From Escarpia spicata (Eukaryota > Annelida > Polychaeta > Sabellida > Siboglinidae), in NCBI GenBank assembly GCA_963995525.1, contig OZ023207.1:1912001-1976000 (forward strand): DNA of 64,000 nucleotides, given 5' to 3'. The translations under genes were made by a program, and so were the position numbers. The notes under the pieces were generated by a model, which searched no databases, was not told the origin of the DNA, and was given only the letters and a program-made list of their open reading frames with translations. Each line of letters opens with the position of its first letter. The stretch's first letter is position 1. This document shows, piece after piece, positions 34,331 to 47,155 of the stretch.

Positions 34331-34654
34331 ATGTTGAGGCTTCAAGATAACTCATATATATGTACAAGTGTGACATCAAATATCCGCACCTGTGGTTGTG
34401 GGGTCATCCATCTTGGGCCTTGAAAATGGTTAACGAATAGTAAAAATAAAAAAGTCAAATAGGAAAAGACTACAGAAGCCATTCATGGAGCGATTCTTAG
34501 AGAGAGTTGACCGAGTACTGAATAAATATTGTGTACCAACAAATATGCACCCCCAACCCACCCTCGGGCACTTGTTGGTACACCCACGTGACAGAACAGA
34601 GCCAGAAGAACACAATTATTATTTATGCCAGTAAATTATGTTGTTTTCTTGCAG

Positions 34655-35564
34655 GGTTTCTTCGGTCCAACTGAGAGGAGGAAGTGCAACCATTCTGAAC
34701 ACGGGCACTTACAACACGAGCCGTTTCCGTGGCATTGCAATACTACACAGAGATCATCACCCTGGTATGAGGGAGTAGGGTGTGGAATAAGTAGAATAAA
34801 CTAAGCCCACTTGATTACTGTAGTAGGTCTTCACTATATAACTACACATTCTTCTATACTTTCTTATGTATGTTTGCCCCATGTAATATATCAACGGCAA
34901 CTGGCTGCTCATCGCACACGTCGAGACCACTGCCAGTCCCTCCTGTCATCAGTTGACTGTGAGGACATGAAACATCGACAGACACAGAGTCTTTGTGGTA
35001 AGGACACACAATGCTATTCTCATATTTATGTAATATATTACTTGATATATAATTTATATTCATAATAATAATAATACAATTTGTTGTAATTTTTCTGAAC
35101 ATAGACAGGACACAGTCTATGTTTGTAGCTAGAATTAAGCATACACCCTGACAAGCCAGTATGTTATTTGCATGACGTATGAATTTAATCAAGAATGACA
35201 CACAGTGTATTTGTTAATTACCATAACGTGTGTAATGTGAACATTAAACTCAAATTTGTTAAGTGTATATTGTAGTACTCGTTGTTTATTGACAAAAGAG
35301 AGCCACCATTGTCTACACAAGACTATATTACGATATCATTACCAGTTGCACTTCAATGTGACTCCTTTCTTTTGTTTTATAAAATTGTCTTGGAACCTTT
35401 TATTTGGTTTATTCGAAGAAATGTTGTTGATTTATTGTATTGCACAAATAAGATTAGAAGTTAATATTATTCCTGTGTGAAATACAATTTAAATTACGTT
35501 TTAATATAGTTTCAGAATGAACAAGGAGAGGGATGTAGTCATTCAAAACAACAGCGTCCAGCTG
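34655..35564 (+). other. Splice-bounded segments, possible plus-strand transcript
   Basis: TTGTTTTCTTGCAG precedes 34655, and the open frame GFFGPTERRKCNHSEHGHLQ continues to a GTATGA donor after 34764. A second segment ends at 34997 with GTAAGG. A third runs from 35516 (after ATATAGTTTCAG) to 35564, where GTGAGT follows. Each looks like an exon, but their phases do not join into one clean protein, so a non-coding RNA or a missed exon is possible. Confidence 0.3.
34998..35515. other. AT-rich sequence, no gene seen
   Basis: No supported feature apart from the neighbouring splice-like signals. Confidence 0.4.
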
Positions 35565-35699
35565 GTGAGTGCCATATGAAAGTTATGTGTGACATTGTCA
35601 CAGAGGTGAGGTCTATCAGTGGAGACAAGTGACAGAAACTAAAGGTGGGTACATTGTCATGTTTAGACATGTTGTGATATTGTATTATGGAGTATCAGA

Positions 35700-37910
35700 C
35701 AAATATCAAACAAGTGTAACAATCAACATATAGATATAACACACAAAACAGACACCCCCTCACAATACTGTCACTTACCATCAAGGGTATAACAAATGTG
35801 GAACAATCAACATATAGATATAACATACAAAACAGACACCCCCTCACACTACTGTCACTTACCATCAAGGGTATAACAAATGTGGAACAATCAACATATA
35901 GATATAACATACAAAACAGACACCCCCTCACACTACTGTCACTTACCATCAAGGGTATAACAAATGTGGAACAATCAACATATAGATATAACACACAAAA
36001 CATACACCCCCTCACACTACTGTCACTTACCATCAAGGGTATAACAAATGTGGAACAATCAACATATAGATATAATATACAAAACAGACACCCCCTCACA
36101 CTACTGTCACTTACCATCAAGGGTATAACAAATGTGGAACAATCAACATATAGATATAATATACAAAACAGACACCCCCTCACACTACTGTCACTTACCA
36201 CCAAGGGTATAACAAATGTGGAACAATCAACATATAGATACAACATACAAAACAGACACCCCCTCACACTACTGTCACTTACCATCAAGGGTATAACAAA
36301 TGTGGAACAATCAACATATAGATACAACATACAAAACAGACACCCCCTCACACTACTGTCACTTACCATCGAGGGTATAACAAATGTGGAACAATCAACA
36401 TATAGATATAATATACAAAACAGACACCCCCTCACACTACTGTCACTTACCACCAAGGGTATAACAAATGTGGAACAATCAACATATAGATACAACATAC
36501 AAAACAGACACCCCCTCACACTACTGTCACTTACCATCAAGGGTATAACAAATGTGCAACTATCAACATATAGATATAACATACAAAACAGACACCCCCT
36601 CACACTACTGTCACTTACCATCAAGGGTATAACAAATGTGGAACAATCAACATATAGATATAACATCCAAAACAGACACCCTCTCACACTACTGTCACTT
36701 ACCATCAAGGGTATAACAAATGTGGAACAATCAACATATAGATATAACACACAAAACAGACACCCCCTCACACTACTGTCACTTACCACCAAGGGTATAA
36801 CAAATGTGGAACAATCAATATATAGATATAACATACAAAACAGACACATCATCACACTACTGTCACTTACCATCGAGGGTATAACAAATGTGGAACAATC
36901 AACATATAGATATAACATACAAAATAGACACCCCCTCACACTACTGTCACTTACCATCGAGGGTATACAAATGTGGAACAATCAACATATAGATATAACA
37001 TACAAAACAGACACCCCATCACACTACTGTCACTTACCATCGAGGGTATAACAAATGTGGAACAATCAACATATATATATAACATACAAAACAGACACCC
37101 CCTCACACTACTGTCACTTACCATCGAGGGTATAACAAATGTGGAACAATCAACATATATATATAACATACAAAACAGACACCCCCTCACACTACTGTCA
37201 CTTACCACCAAGGGTATAACAAATGTGGAACAATCAACATATATATATAACATACAAAACAGACACCCCCTCACACTACTGTCACTTACCACCAAGGGTA
37301 TAACAAATGTGCAACAATCAACATATAGATATAACACACAAAACAGACACCCCCTCACACTACTGTCACTTACCACCAAGGGTATAACAAATGTGCAACA
37401 ATCAATATATAGATATAACATACAAAACAGACACCCCATCACACTACTGTCACTTACCATCGAGGGTATAACAAATGTGGAACAATCAACATATAGATAT
37501 AACATACAAAACAGACACCCCATCACACTACTGTCACTTACCATCGAGGGTATAACAAATGTGGAACAATCAACATATATATATAACATACAAAACAGAC
37601 ACCCCCTCACACTACTGTCACTTACAATCGAGGGTATAACAAATGTGGAACAATCAACATATATATATATAACATACAAAACAGACACCCCCTCACACTA
37701 CTGTCACTTACCACCAAGGGTATAACAAATGTGGAACAATCAACATATAGATATAACATACAAAACAGACACCCCCTCACACTACTGTCACTTACCACCA
37801 AGGGTATAACAAATGTGGAACAATCAACATATAGATACAACACACAAAACAGACACCCCTTCACACTACTGTCACTTACCACCAAGGGTATAACAAATGT
37901 GGAACAATCA
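35700..37910. repeat. 84-bp minisatellite, about 26 copies
   Basis: The unit contains GTATAACAAATGTGGAACAA, TCAACATATAGATATAACAT and CACACTACTGTCACTTACCA. Variants TATAGATA/TATATATA, ACCATCAAGG/ACCACCAAGG/ACCATCGAGG and ACATACA/ACACACA form blocks. Each unit carries GGTAAGTGACAG on the minus strand, a splice-donor-like string. Confidence 0.97.
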
Positions 37911-39487
37911 ACATATAGATACAACGTATACATAAACAGACACCCCCTCACACTACTGTCACTGACCGTCAAAGGTACAACAAGTGAAACAATCAACATA
38001 TAGACACAACGTATACATAAACAGACACCCCTCACACTACTGTCACTGACCGTCAAAGGTGCAATAAGTGAAACAATCAACATATAGATACAACGTATAC
38101 ATAAACAGACACCCCCTCACAATACTGTCACTTACCACCAAGGGTATAACAAATGTGGAACAATCAACATATAGATATAACACTCAAAACAGACACCCCC
38201 TCACACTACTGTCACTGACTGTCAAAGGTATAACAAGTGAAACAATCAACATATAGATACAACGTATACATAAACAGACACCCCCTCACACCACTGTCAC
38301 TGACCGTCAAAGGTACAACAAGTGAAACAATCAACATATAGATACTACGTATACATAAACAGACACCCCCTCACACTACTGTCACTGACTGTCAAAGGTA
38401 TAACAAGTGAAACAATCAATGTATAGATACAACGTATACATAAACAGACACCCCCTCACACTACTGTCACTGACCGTCAAAGGTATAACAAGTGAAACAA
38501 TCAACATATAGATACAACGTATACATAAACAGACACCCCCTCACACTACTGTCACTGACCGTCAAAGGTACAACAAGTGAAACAATCAACATATAGATAC
38601 AACGTATACATAAACAGACACCCCCTCACACTACTGTCACTGACCGTCAAAGGTGCAACAAGTGAAACAATCAACATATAGATACAACGTATACACACTA
38701 CTGTCACTGACCGTCAAAAGTACAACAAGTGAAACAATCAACATATAGATACAACGTATACATAAACAGACACCACCTCACACTACTGTCACTGACCGTC
38801 AAAGGTACAACAAGTGAAACAGTCAACATATAGATACAACGTATACATAAACAGACACCCCCTCACACCACTGTCACTGACCGTCAAAGGTACAACAAGT
38901 GAAACAATCAATATATAGATACAACGTATACATAAACAGACACCACCTCACACTACTGTCACTGACCGTCAAAGGTGCAACAAGTGAAACAATCAACATA
39001 TAGATACAACGTATACATAAACAGACACCCCCTCACACTACTGTCACTGACCGTCAAAAGTACAACAAGTGAAACAATCAACATATAGATACAACGTATA
39101 CATAAACAGACACCACCTCACACTACTGTCACTGACCGTCAAAGGTACAACAAGTGAAACAGTCAACATATAGATACAACGTATACATAAACAGACACCC
39201 CCTCACACCACTGTCACTGACCGTCAAAGGTACAACAAGTGAAACAATCAATATATAGATACAACGTATACATAAACAGACACCACCTCACACTACTGTC
39301 ACTGACCGTCAAAGGTACAACAAGTGAAACAATCAATATATAGATACAACGTATACATAAACAAACACCCCCTCACACTACTGTCACTGACCGTCAAAGG
39401 TACAACAAGTGAAACAATCAACATATAGATACAACGTGTACATAAACAGACACCCCCTCACACTACTGTCACTGACCGTCAAAGGTA
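37911..39487. repeat. 85-bp sister minisatellite with 340-bp higher order
   Basis: A diverged version of the preceding unit (GTGAAACAATCAACATATAG, CAACGTATACATAAACAGAC, CACTGACCGTCAAAGGT). The two types interleave near 37900-38260. A four-unit block (340 bp) at about 38760 is repeated nearly exactly at about 39100, including the rare AGTCAACA, CACCACTG and CAATATATAG variants. Confidence 0.96.
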
Positions 39488-39992
39488 GATCAACGGGGAA
39501 CCGTTTAACCACTGAAATAACTCGACTACCAAGTTTCACACAACTGAAACACGTTCAAGTCGTCATTTAAAACACAAGGACTATTGTAACTAGTTTATAC
39601 AATAATTGTCACCGTTACTTTGTACGGTAGCTTATAATTTGTATTGTATTGATCACGTGTTTCAGTTCGAGAAGGGCATAGCGCCTTATTAGTCACATGA
39701 CTTCGTTATGTCCCTTCAGCAGCAGCAGCCCACCATATGTACAATTGTACTATGCTACTGTTGTTGAATAAACTAAACTTTCTTACTTTCAAATACTACC
39801 AAGGTGACACGAGGGTATGTTGTTCAAGTCATAACAAAGACGTACTGTGATTGAGTAAATTGAATGTCGCATTTCATATCTTAAATGTATGTTGTATAAT
39901 GAGTAAACATGTTATGTTTTTGTGTTTTTAAGACATATCGTTTAAAGTTTGTTTAATACGTTATTTCAATATAAATGTCGCCTGCATCAATT
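39488..39992. other. Unique sequence with E-box-like motifs
   Basis: Contains GATCACGTGTTTCAG near 39652 and GTCACATGAC near 39693, and a short CAG run near 39720. No gene seen. Confidence 0.4.
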
Positions 39993-40564
39993 GAAATGTC
40001 ATAGTTTCACATCAATAGAGAGATCATTGTTAACGTGTACTGTGTTGTTGTGACTGTTTGAGAGACTTGTAATAGTTTCACATAAATAGAGAGATCATTG
40101 TTAACGTGAACTGTGTTGTTGTGACTGTTTGAGAGACATGTCATAGTTTCACATAAATAGAGAGATCATTGTTAACGTGTACTGTGTTGTTGTGACTGTT
40201 TGAGAGACATGTCATAGTTTCACATAAATAGAGAGATCATTGTTAACGTCTACTGTGTTGTTGTGACTGTTTGAGAGACATGTCATAGTTTCACATAAAT
40301 AGAGAGATCATTGTTAACGCGTACTGTGTTGTTGTGACTGTTTGAGAGACATGTCATAGTTTCACATAAATGAAGAGATCATTGTTAACGTCTACTGTGT
40401 TGTTGTGAATGTTTGAGAGACATGTCATAGTTTCACATAAATAGAGAGATCATTGTTAACGTGTACTGTGTTGTTGTGACTGTTTGAGAGACATGTCATA
40501 GTTTCACATCAATAGAGAGATCATTGTTAACGCGTACTGTGTTGTTGTGACTGTTTGAGAGACG
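39993..40564. repeat. 71-bp minisatellite, 8 copies
   Basis: The unit contains TCATAGTTTCACATAAATAG, GAGATCATTGTTAACGTGTA and TGTTGTTGTGACTGTTTGAG. It is followed by a candidate exon ending in a GTGAGT donor at 40680. Confidence 0.96.
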
Positions 40565-40593
40565 CCATGTGGGTCGAGACTTCAACTTGTAGA

Positions 40594-40679
40594 TCTTCAC
40601 AACCACAGTCCATCGGCTCAGTGGAAGATCCTCGTACCACAGCAAGCAGGAGATCCAGTGGTCACAGACTGCAATACAA
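40594..40679 (+). other. Splice-bounded segment, possible exon
   Basis: CTTCAACTTGTAG precedes the segment and GTGAGTAG follows 40679. One open frame reads SSQPQSIGSVEDPRTTASRR. A similar segment at 42710-42793 reads GRIEDPGSTESSVPS and ends at a GTAAGTG donor. Both could belong to one plus-strand transcript with the 34.6-35.6 kb signals. No domain recognised. Confidence 0.3.
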
Positions 40680-40804
40680 GTGAGTAGAATATACTTGTGT
40701 CACAGCAGGTAGAATCAGTTTCTGTAGTCACATACTTGTAGTACATGATACATTGATTTGGGACGTGAAATAATACCCATGGTCGAATTACACCTTGTCA
40801 ATGA

Positions 40805-41446
<642 letters not shown>

Positions 41447-41454
41447 AGAACATA

Positions 41455-42432
41455 GACGGTTTAGTTGGTGTGACGTCAGAGATCTACAGATTATGACAAA
41501 CACATTGAGAGAGGCCACACCCAGAGAGGACACGGAATGTTCAGGTGGTGTTACGTTAAAGGTGTACACCCTGGCAATGACAACACCTAGAGAGGACATA
41601 GAAGGTTCAGTAGGTGTGACGTCAAAGGTCTACACCCTGGCAATGACCACACCCAGAGAGGACGTAGAAGGTTCAGTTTGTGTGACGTCAAAGGTCTACA
41701 CCCTGGCAATGACCACACCCAGAGAGGACATAGAAGGTTCAGTTGGTGTGACGTCAAAGGTCTACACCCTGGCAATGACCACACCCAGAGAGGACATAGA
41801 AGGTTCAGTTGGTGTGACGTCAAAGGTCTACACCCTGGCAATGACCACACCCAGAGAGGACATAGAAGGTTCAGTTGGTGTGACGTCAAAGGTCTACACC
41901 CTGGCAATGACAACACCCAGAGAGGACATAGAAGGTTCAGTTGGTGTGACGTCAAAGGTCTACACCCTGGCAATGACCACACCCAGAGAGGACATAGAAG
42001 GTTCAGTTTGTGTGACGTCAAAGGTCTACACCCTGGCAATGACCACACCCAGAGAGGACATAGAAGGTTCAGTTGGTGTGACGTCAAATGTCTACGCCCT
42101 GGCAATGGCCACACCCAGAGAGGACATAGAAGGTTCAGTTGGTGTGACGTCAAAGGTCTACACCCTGGCAATAACCACACCCAGAGAGGACATAGAAGGT
42201 TCAGTTGGTGTGACGTCAAAGGTCTACACCCTGGCAATAACCACACCCAGAGAGGACATAGAAGGTTCAGTTGGTGTGACGTCAAAGGTCTACACCCTGG
42301 CAATGCCCACACCCAGAGAGGACATAGAAGGTTCAGTTGGTGTGACGTCAAAGGTCTACACCCTGGCAATGACAACACCCAGAGAGGACATAGAAGGTTC
42401 AGTTGGTGTGACGTCAAAGGTCTATACACAAA
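41455..42432. repeat. 66-bp minisatellite with a CRE palindrome per unit, about 15 copies
   Basis: The unit contains GTTCAGTTGGTGTGACGTCA, AAGGTCTACACCCTGGCAAT and CACACCCAGAGAGGACATAG. Nearly every unit holds TGACGTCA, the full CREB/ATF palindrome. The first unit after the (CA)n tract is the most diverged. Confidence 0.96.
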
Positions 42433-42709
42433 GTTCTCCTGGAGATCAAGTGAAAGTTGTCTAGTTGTAATACTGAATGACGTCATACTGTAGGGTCAGT
42501 CGGACAGGGCCAAGACAAGTTCTCCTGGAGATCAAGTGAAAGTTGTCTAGTTGTAATACTGAATGACGTCATACTGTAGGGTCAGTCGGACAGGGCCAAG
42601 ACAAGTTCTCCTGGAGATCAAGTGAAAGTTGTCTAGTTGTAATACTGAATGACGTCATACTGTAGGGTCAGTCGGACAGGGCCAAGACAAGTTCTCCTGG
42701 AGATCACAG
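42429..42709. repeat. 86-bp tandem repeat, about 3.3 copies
   Basis: The unit contains GTTCTCCTGGAGATCAAGTG, ACTGAATGACGTCATACTGT and GGTCAGTCGGACAGGGCCAA. Full copies are essentially identical, hence recent. It also contains TGACGTCA. Confidence 0.94.
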
Positions 42710-42819
42710 ACGAGACGGACGAATAGAAGATCCTGGATCCACCGAAAGCAGTGTTCCCAGTTGGCATAAACCACAGGACAACTGACGATAGACGTAAGTG
42801 TATTGCTGACACCATGACT

Positions 42820-43080
42820 CATGGTGACAGAGTACATCATGACGATCCACTACTTCATGTTGACACAGTATGTCATGGTAACACACTACGTCATGGTGAC
42901 AGAGTACGTCATGGTGGCACAGTACATCATGGCAACCCACTACATCATGTTGACACAGTATGTCATGGTGACACACTACGTCATGGCTATCCACTACATC
43001 ATGTTGACACAGTATGTCATGGTAACACACTACGTCATGGTGACACTGCCTGTAGGTCATGTTGACACAGTAAGTCTAGC
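42820..43080. repeat. 18-bp degenerate minisatellite
   Basis: Units such as ATGGTAACACACTACGTC and ATGTTGACACAGTATGTC alternate about 14 times. The array directly follows a candidate exon with a GTAAGTG donor at 42794. Confidence 0.9.
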
Positions 43081-43200
43081 TGCCATATTAACTCATGTTG
43101 GCAGAGTAAGTCATGTTAGAGACTTCCACGAATACAAGTAAAATTGGATGCTGCAATACAGCTGAGTAATGTTATAATGTGTATGAGGGTGCATATTCTG

Positions 43201-43219
43201 CAGTTGATTGTATATAATG

Positions 43220-43253
<34 letters not shown>

Positions 43254-43272
43254 CATTATATACAATCAACTG
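43201..43272. repeat. 72-bp AT-rich palindrome
   Basis: The arms start CAGTTGATTGTATATAATG and end with the reverse complement CATTATATACAATCAACTG, giving about 29 paired bases around an AT-rich centre. It can extrude as a cruciform. No target duplication is obvious. Confidence 0.93.
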
Positions 43273-43540
43273 TAATAAATTACAACATTACAACATATGT
43301 ATATATATATATAATTATTATATATCTTCTGTTAGTAATAAAAGCATAATACTAATCATACTGTTGTATGTTGGTGGTTTATTTTCTATTAATGTTACTT
43401 ATTGAGGATTGCATTGTTTTGTTTCCAGCAGTAATCACCAACCGTGTTTCCAAAGTAACCCTGCGTAGTTTCAGTGAGAAATAAGCCACATAAACTTGCC
43501 AATAATATAATCCACTAGTGAAGTGACTGTTGCACTGTTT
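43273..43540. other. AT-rich sequence, no gene seen
   Basis: Nothing supported apart from acceptor-like TTTGTTTCCAG near 43430. Confidence 0.4.
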
Positions 43541-43559
43541 CAGTTGATCCACTCAACAC

Positions 43560-44545
43560 AAACGACAACATGGTCTCATCGCAGATGACAAGGTGGTCTC
43601 AATGCAGACTACAAGATGGTCCCATCGCAGATGACAAGATGGTGGTAATGCACACCACAAGATGGTCTCAACACAGACGACAAGGTGGTCTCAATGCAGA
43701 CGACAAGATGGTATCTCAATGCTGACAACAAGAGGGTCTCAACACAGATGACAAGATGGTCTCAATGCAGGCGACAAAATTATCTCAATGCACAAGACAA
43801 GATATCATCAATGCAGACGACAAGATGGTATCAACACAGACGACGAGATGATCTCAACACAGACGACAAGATGATCTCAATCCAGACGACAAGATGGTCT
43901 CAACACAGACGACGAGATGATCTCAATGCAGACGACAGGATGGTCTCAACACAGACGACAATATGGTCTCAACACAGATGATAAGATGATTTCAATGCCG
44001 ACGACAGGATGGTCTCAACACAGACGACAAGATTGTCTCAACACTGACCACAAGATGGTCTCAACACAGACGACAAGATGATCTCAATGCAGAAGACAGG
44101 ATGGTCTCAACAAAGACAACAAGATGGTCTCAACACAGACGACAAGATGATCTCAATGCAGACGACAGGATGGTCTCAACACAGACGACAAGATGGTCTC
44201 AACACAGACGACAAGATGGTCTCAACGAACACTACAAGATCCTGTCAACACAGACTACAAGATTCTCGCAATGCAGACGACAAGATCATTTCAACATCGA
44301 CTACAAGATGATCAGCAGACGAAAAATCTTCTCAATGTAGACGACAAGATCCTTTCAATGAACAATACGAGATCGCGTCAATGAACTCTCCAAGCTCCTG
44401 TCAATGAACACTACAAGATTCTCTCAATGCATACTACAAGATCCTCTCAACGCAGACTACAAGATCCTCTCAACGCAGACTACAAGATCCTCTTAACGCA
44501 TACCACAAGATCCTCTCAAAGAACACTACAAAATCATCTAAACCC
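43560..44545. repeat. 23-bp degenerate minisatellite
   Basis: The unit is ATGGTCTCAACACAGACGACAAG (split here as ATGGTCTCAACACAG and ACGACAAG) with many substitutions, about 40 copies. It is bounded by an acceptor-like CTGTTTCAG at 43543 and by TTTCAG followed by GTAAGAG at 44584, so the array may sit inside an exon. Confidence 0.9.
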
Positions 44546-44653
44546 AGACTATAAGATGGGAGTCTGGTATCAGCTTGTTTCAGGTAAGAGCAGCTACAAA
44601 GATACCTTACCATAGACTCTGTTAATATGACATTATTTGATTGTATAAATATG

Positions 44654-45245
44654 TAACGCGCGTTGAGCAGTCCTGAGGACTGGACTCTGCCCTATATAAG
44701 ACCTCACCTTTTACTGTTTATCTTGAAAGTTCTCACTGAAGAGAACTTGGCAATGACCTTAGCGTGAATGTCACATAAAGTTCAACAGAATGAAACAAGT
44801 TTAACTATTATGCGATGTTGCGATGTGTAAGTTGCCATCATATCAACACTAATGTTTTGTCCACAATATATATGGTTTGTGTTGAACTCACTTGTTGACA
44901 TTACTTCTGATTATATAATTAGTTACCTCGACAGTTGTCACTGAAGAGACATTGACATTAACCTTACTGTAAGGTCATACAATGTTCAGCAATACGACAT
45001 ATTAGCATTTCTGGTCAACAATTGCAGGGCATTATGGATTTCAGACTGACAAATTCACAAGTAAGATGTAAAATCACATAATTGTGTTGAGAAATAGTAA
45101 TCACCAGCTGTGTCTCTCAGCCATCTATGTGCAGTTTCAATTTAAATCTACTAATCACATTGTTAACATATTGTTTCAGTTGAACTGCCTCGATCACATC
45201 AGCACAGGAGAAGGAGACGACTAACTGGACTACTTCACCAACCAA
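44654..45245 (+). other. TATA-containing stretch, possible LTR or promoter
   Basis: TGTAACGCGCGTTGAGCAG near 44653 is followed by CTGCCCTATATAAGACC near 44687, a good TATA box, then CTCACTGAAGAGAACTTGGC. A decayed copy of that last part (TCACTGAAGAGACATTGAC) recurs about 200 bp later. It could be a solo LTR beginning with TG or a host promoter. No end or target duplication found. Confidence 0.3.
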
Positions 45246-45520
45246 GCACATTCAAGAGATGACAGTGCCACTTTCCAGAAGCTGTCTACACCAATCAAAC
45301 TCGAGTGATGACAGTGTTATTTTGCAAAGCTGTCTACACCAATCAGACCACTCGAGAGATGACAGTGCCAATTCACAGAAGCTATCTATGTAAATCAGGC
45401 TCAAGAGATGACAGTGCCTCTTTGCATAAGTTATCTACACCAATCAGACTGGAGATGTGACAACGTCACTTTGCAGAAGCTGTCTATACCAACCAGACTC
45501 GAATTTGAGAGATGACAAGC
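45246..45520. repeat. Degenerate ~55-bp repeat, about 5 copies
   Basis: Units share GAGATGACAGTGCCA, CAGAAGCTGTCTACACC and AATCAGACTCGAG with indels. It starts about 65 bp after a TTGTTTCAG acceptor-like string at 45179. Confidence 0.8.
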
Positions 45521-45643
45521 TGTGTACACGCCACTGACAAACCTGGTGTGAACTTGACCTCTGACACGGACAATTGACCAGTTAAGAGAAGAAGACTGTG
45601 TTACTTAATCTTATACATATAATTATACGTGAACAAACGCTTC

Positions 45644-45817
45644 TGATGCTGACTTCAATATGACTTGAGTGAGGAGGTTGTGGTGATGAATCTCTGAAGG
45701 AATGCTACAAGTGATACGACTGGAAGACTCTGATGCTGACTTCAATATGACTTGAGTGAGGAGGTTGTGGTGATTTATCTCTGAAGGAATGGTATAAGTG
45801 ATACGACTGGAAGACTC
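45644..45817. repeat. 87-bp tandem duplication, 2 copies
   Basis: Two copies, starting at 45644 and 45731, of a unit beginning TGATGCTGACTTCAATATGA and ending GATACGACTGGAAGACTC, differing at a few sites. Confidence 0.93.
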
Positions 45818-45945
45818 TGCAATGCTATGAGAACTTAACACAAAGTGACATTGTTGGAGAACAATTACATTGATAGTGTCACTCACATTCGCAGGAACTC
45901 TCGTTATGATGATTCGAATACTGTATTATTCTTGTTCTGCAAACA

Positions 45946-46098
45946 TGTTTTAATGCCAAAATATATCAGTATTGAATTAGTTCAATACTGATATATCGGT
46001 GATTGAGTCAATGAATATACATATATCATCAAACAATCAAACACCAATATATCGATATTGACTTTATTCAATATCAATATAATGTTGGCATTAAAACA
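45946..46098. mobile_element. MITE-like fold-back element, 153 bp
   Basis: Left end TGTTTTAATGCCAA and right end TTGGCATTAAAACA are perfect inverted repeats, and the pairing continues imperfectly through TATTGAA/TTCAATA. Internal palindromes (TATCAGTATTGAA with TTCAATACTGATA) add further stems. No transposase and no clear target-site duplication, so the family is unknown. Confidence 0.72.
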
Positions 46099-46265
46099 GT
46101 TGTTTTTGTTTTATATACATATGTATAATGTGACTGATTATAATGAGGTGCTAACCTGCAAAACATGTCAAGTGGTAAAACCACAAACATAAATTCTTAA
46201 TAATAATGTTTTAATGCTGCCACCAAGTAAATGATAATAGATGTCAATGTTTTGCAAAAACACAT

Positions 46266-46440
46266 AATACGCGATGCAATTGTGTACATATGTTTGGTAT
46301 GTGCATAACAATTGTGTACATATGTTTGATATGTGCATGACAATTGTGTACATATGTTTGGTATGTGCTCAACAATTGTGTACATATGTTTGGTATGTGC
46401 TCAACAATTGTATACATATGTTTGGTATGTGCACTGTTTT
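46266..46440. repeat. 32-bp minisatellite, 5 copies (family A)
   Basis: The unit is AACAATTGTGTACATATGTT plus TGGTATGTGCAT. The same family, in the same orientation, forms the large array at 51650-53285, on the other side of the LINE. Confidence 0.95.
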
Positions 46441-46914
46441 GTGTATTGGCTCATTACATGTTTGGTTACGAGGCTATGCGACTCGTGCATGCGGGTTAGA
46501 CACCAGCATTTAAGCGATAGCAGCAGCGGGATCGACCTCATTCATTCAAAATTCTTGGGGAGTATTCACAGCATTTATTCAGCTTATTTGGATTTCGATT
46601 TATGTAGTTAGAATGTTGTTGTGCTTTATGCTACATGAGTGTGTTCATGTAATTGTGTAATATTGATCAAGTTTGGAATTCCCACCCTCCCTCCTTTTAA
46701 CAATGGGTGGATGTTTATTAGTTTAGCAGCTTTAAACTGCTATGTGGTGGATTGTACCACAGGAATGTCACGGTAAAAACCGTATTGAATATTTGCTGAT
46801 TAAAGGTCTGACGCTTTTCCCTGGACAGTACGAGGTTTTGCCATCAGGACTTTTCCTCAAATTATTATGTACACAGGGTTTTTAGGGCGGAAATAAGTTG
46901 ATGTATTTATGCTA
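46441..46914. other. Sequence between two arrays, perhaps LINE 5' leader
   Basis: Single-copy-looking sequence with a short C-rich stretch (CCCACCCTCCCTCC near 46681). It may be the outer part of the 5' untranslated region of the downstream LINE, or host DNA. I cannot decide. Confidence 0.35.
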
Positions 46915-47155
46915 TATGGTGGGTAGAGTGACCCCTCCACATATGGTGAATTGTATATATTGGTGGAGTGACCCCCCCACATATGGTGAATTGTATATAT
47001 TGGTGGAGTGACCCACACACATATGGTGAATTGTATATATTGGTGGAGTGACCCACACACATATGGTGAATTGTATATATTGGTGGAGTGACCCCCCCCC
47101 CCCACATACAGAAATGTATATATTGGTGGAGTGACCCCCCACACATATGGTGAAT
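46915..47155. repeat. 40-bp minisatellite, 6 copies (family B)
   Basis: The unit is GGTGGAGTGACCCACACACA plus TATGGTGAATTGTATATATT. The same family in the same orientation resumes at 51048 right after the LINE tail. Confidence 0.95.

Noticed and set aside
31196..38256. Long frames from the 69-bp and 84-bp arrays on both strands
   Set aside because: Units are codon multiples without stops; both strands are equally open, as expected for repeats.
43544..44583. Protein-coding exon made of the 23-bp array
   Set aside because: Splice-like edges exist but the frame is broken repeatedly; at best a non-coding exon.
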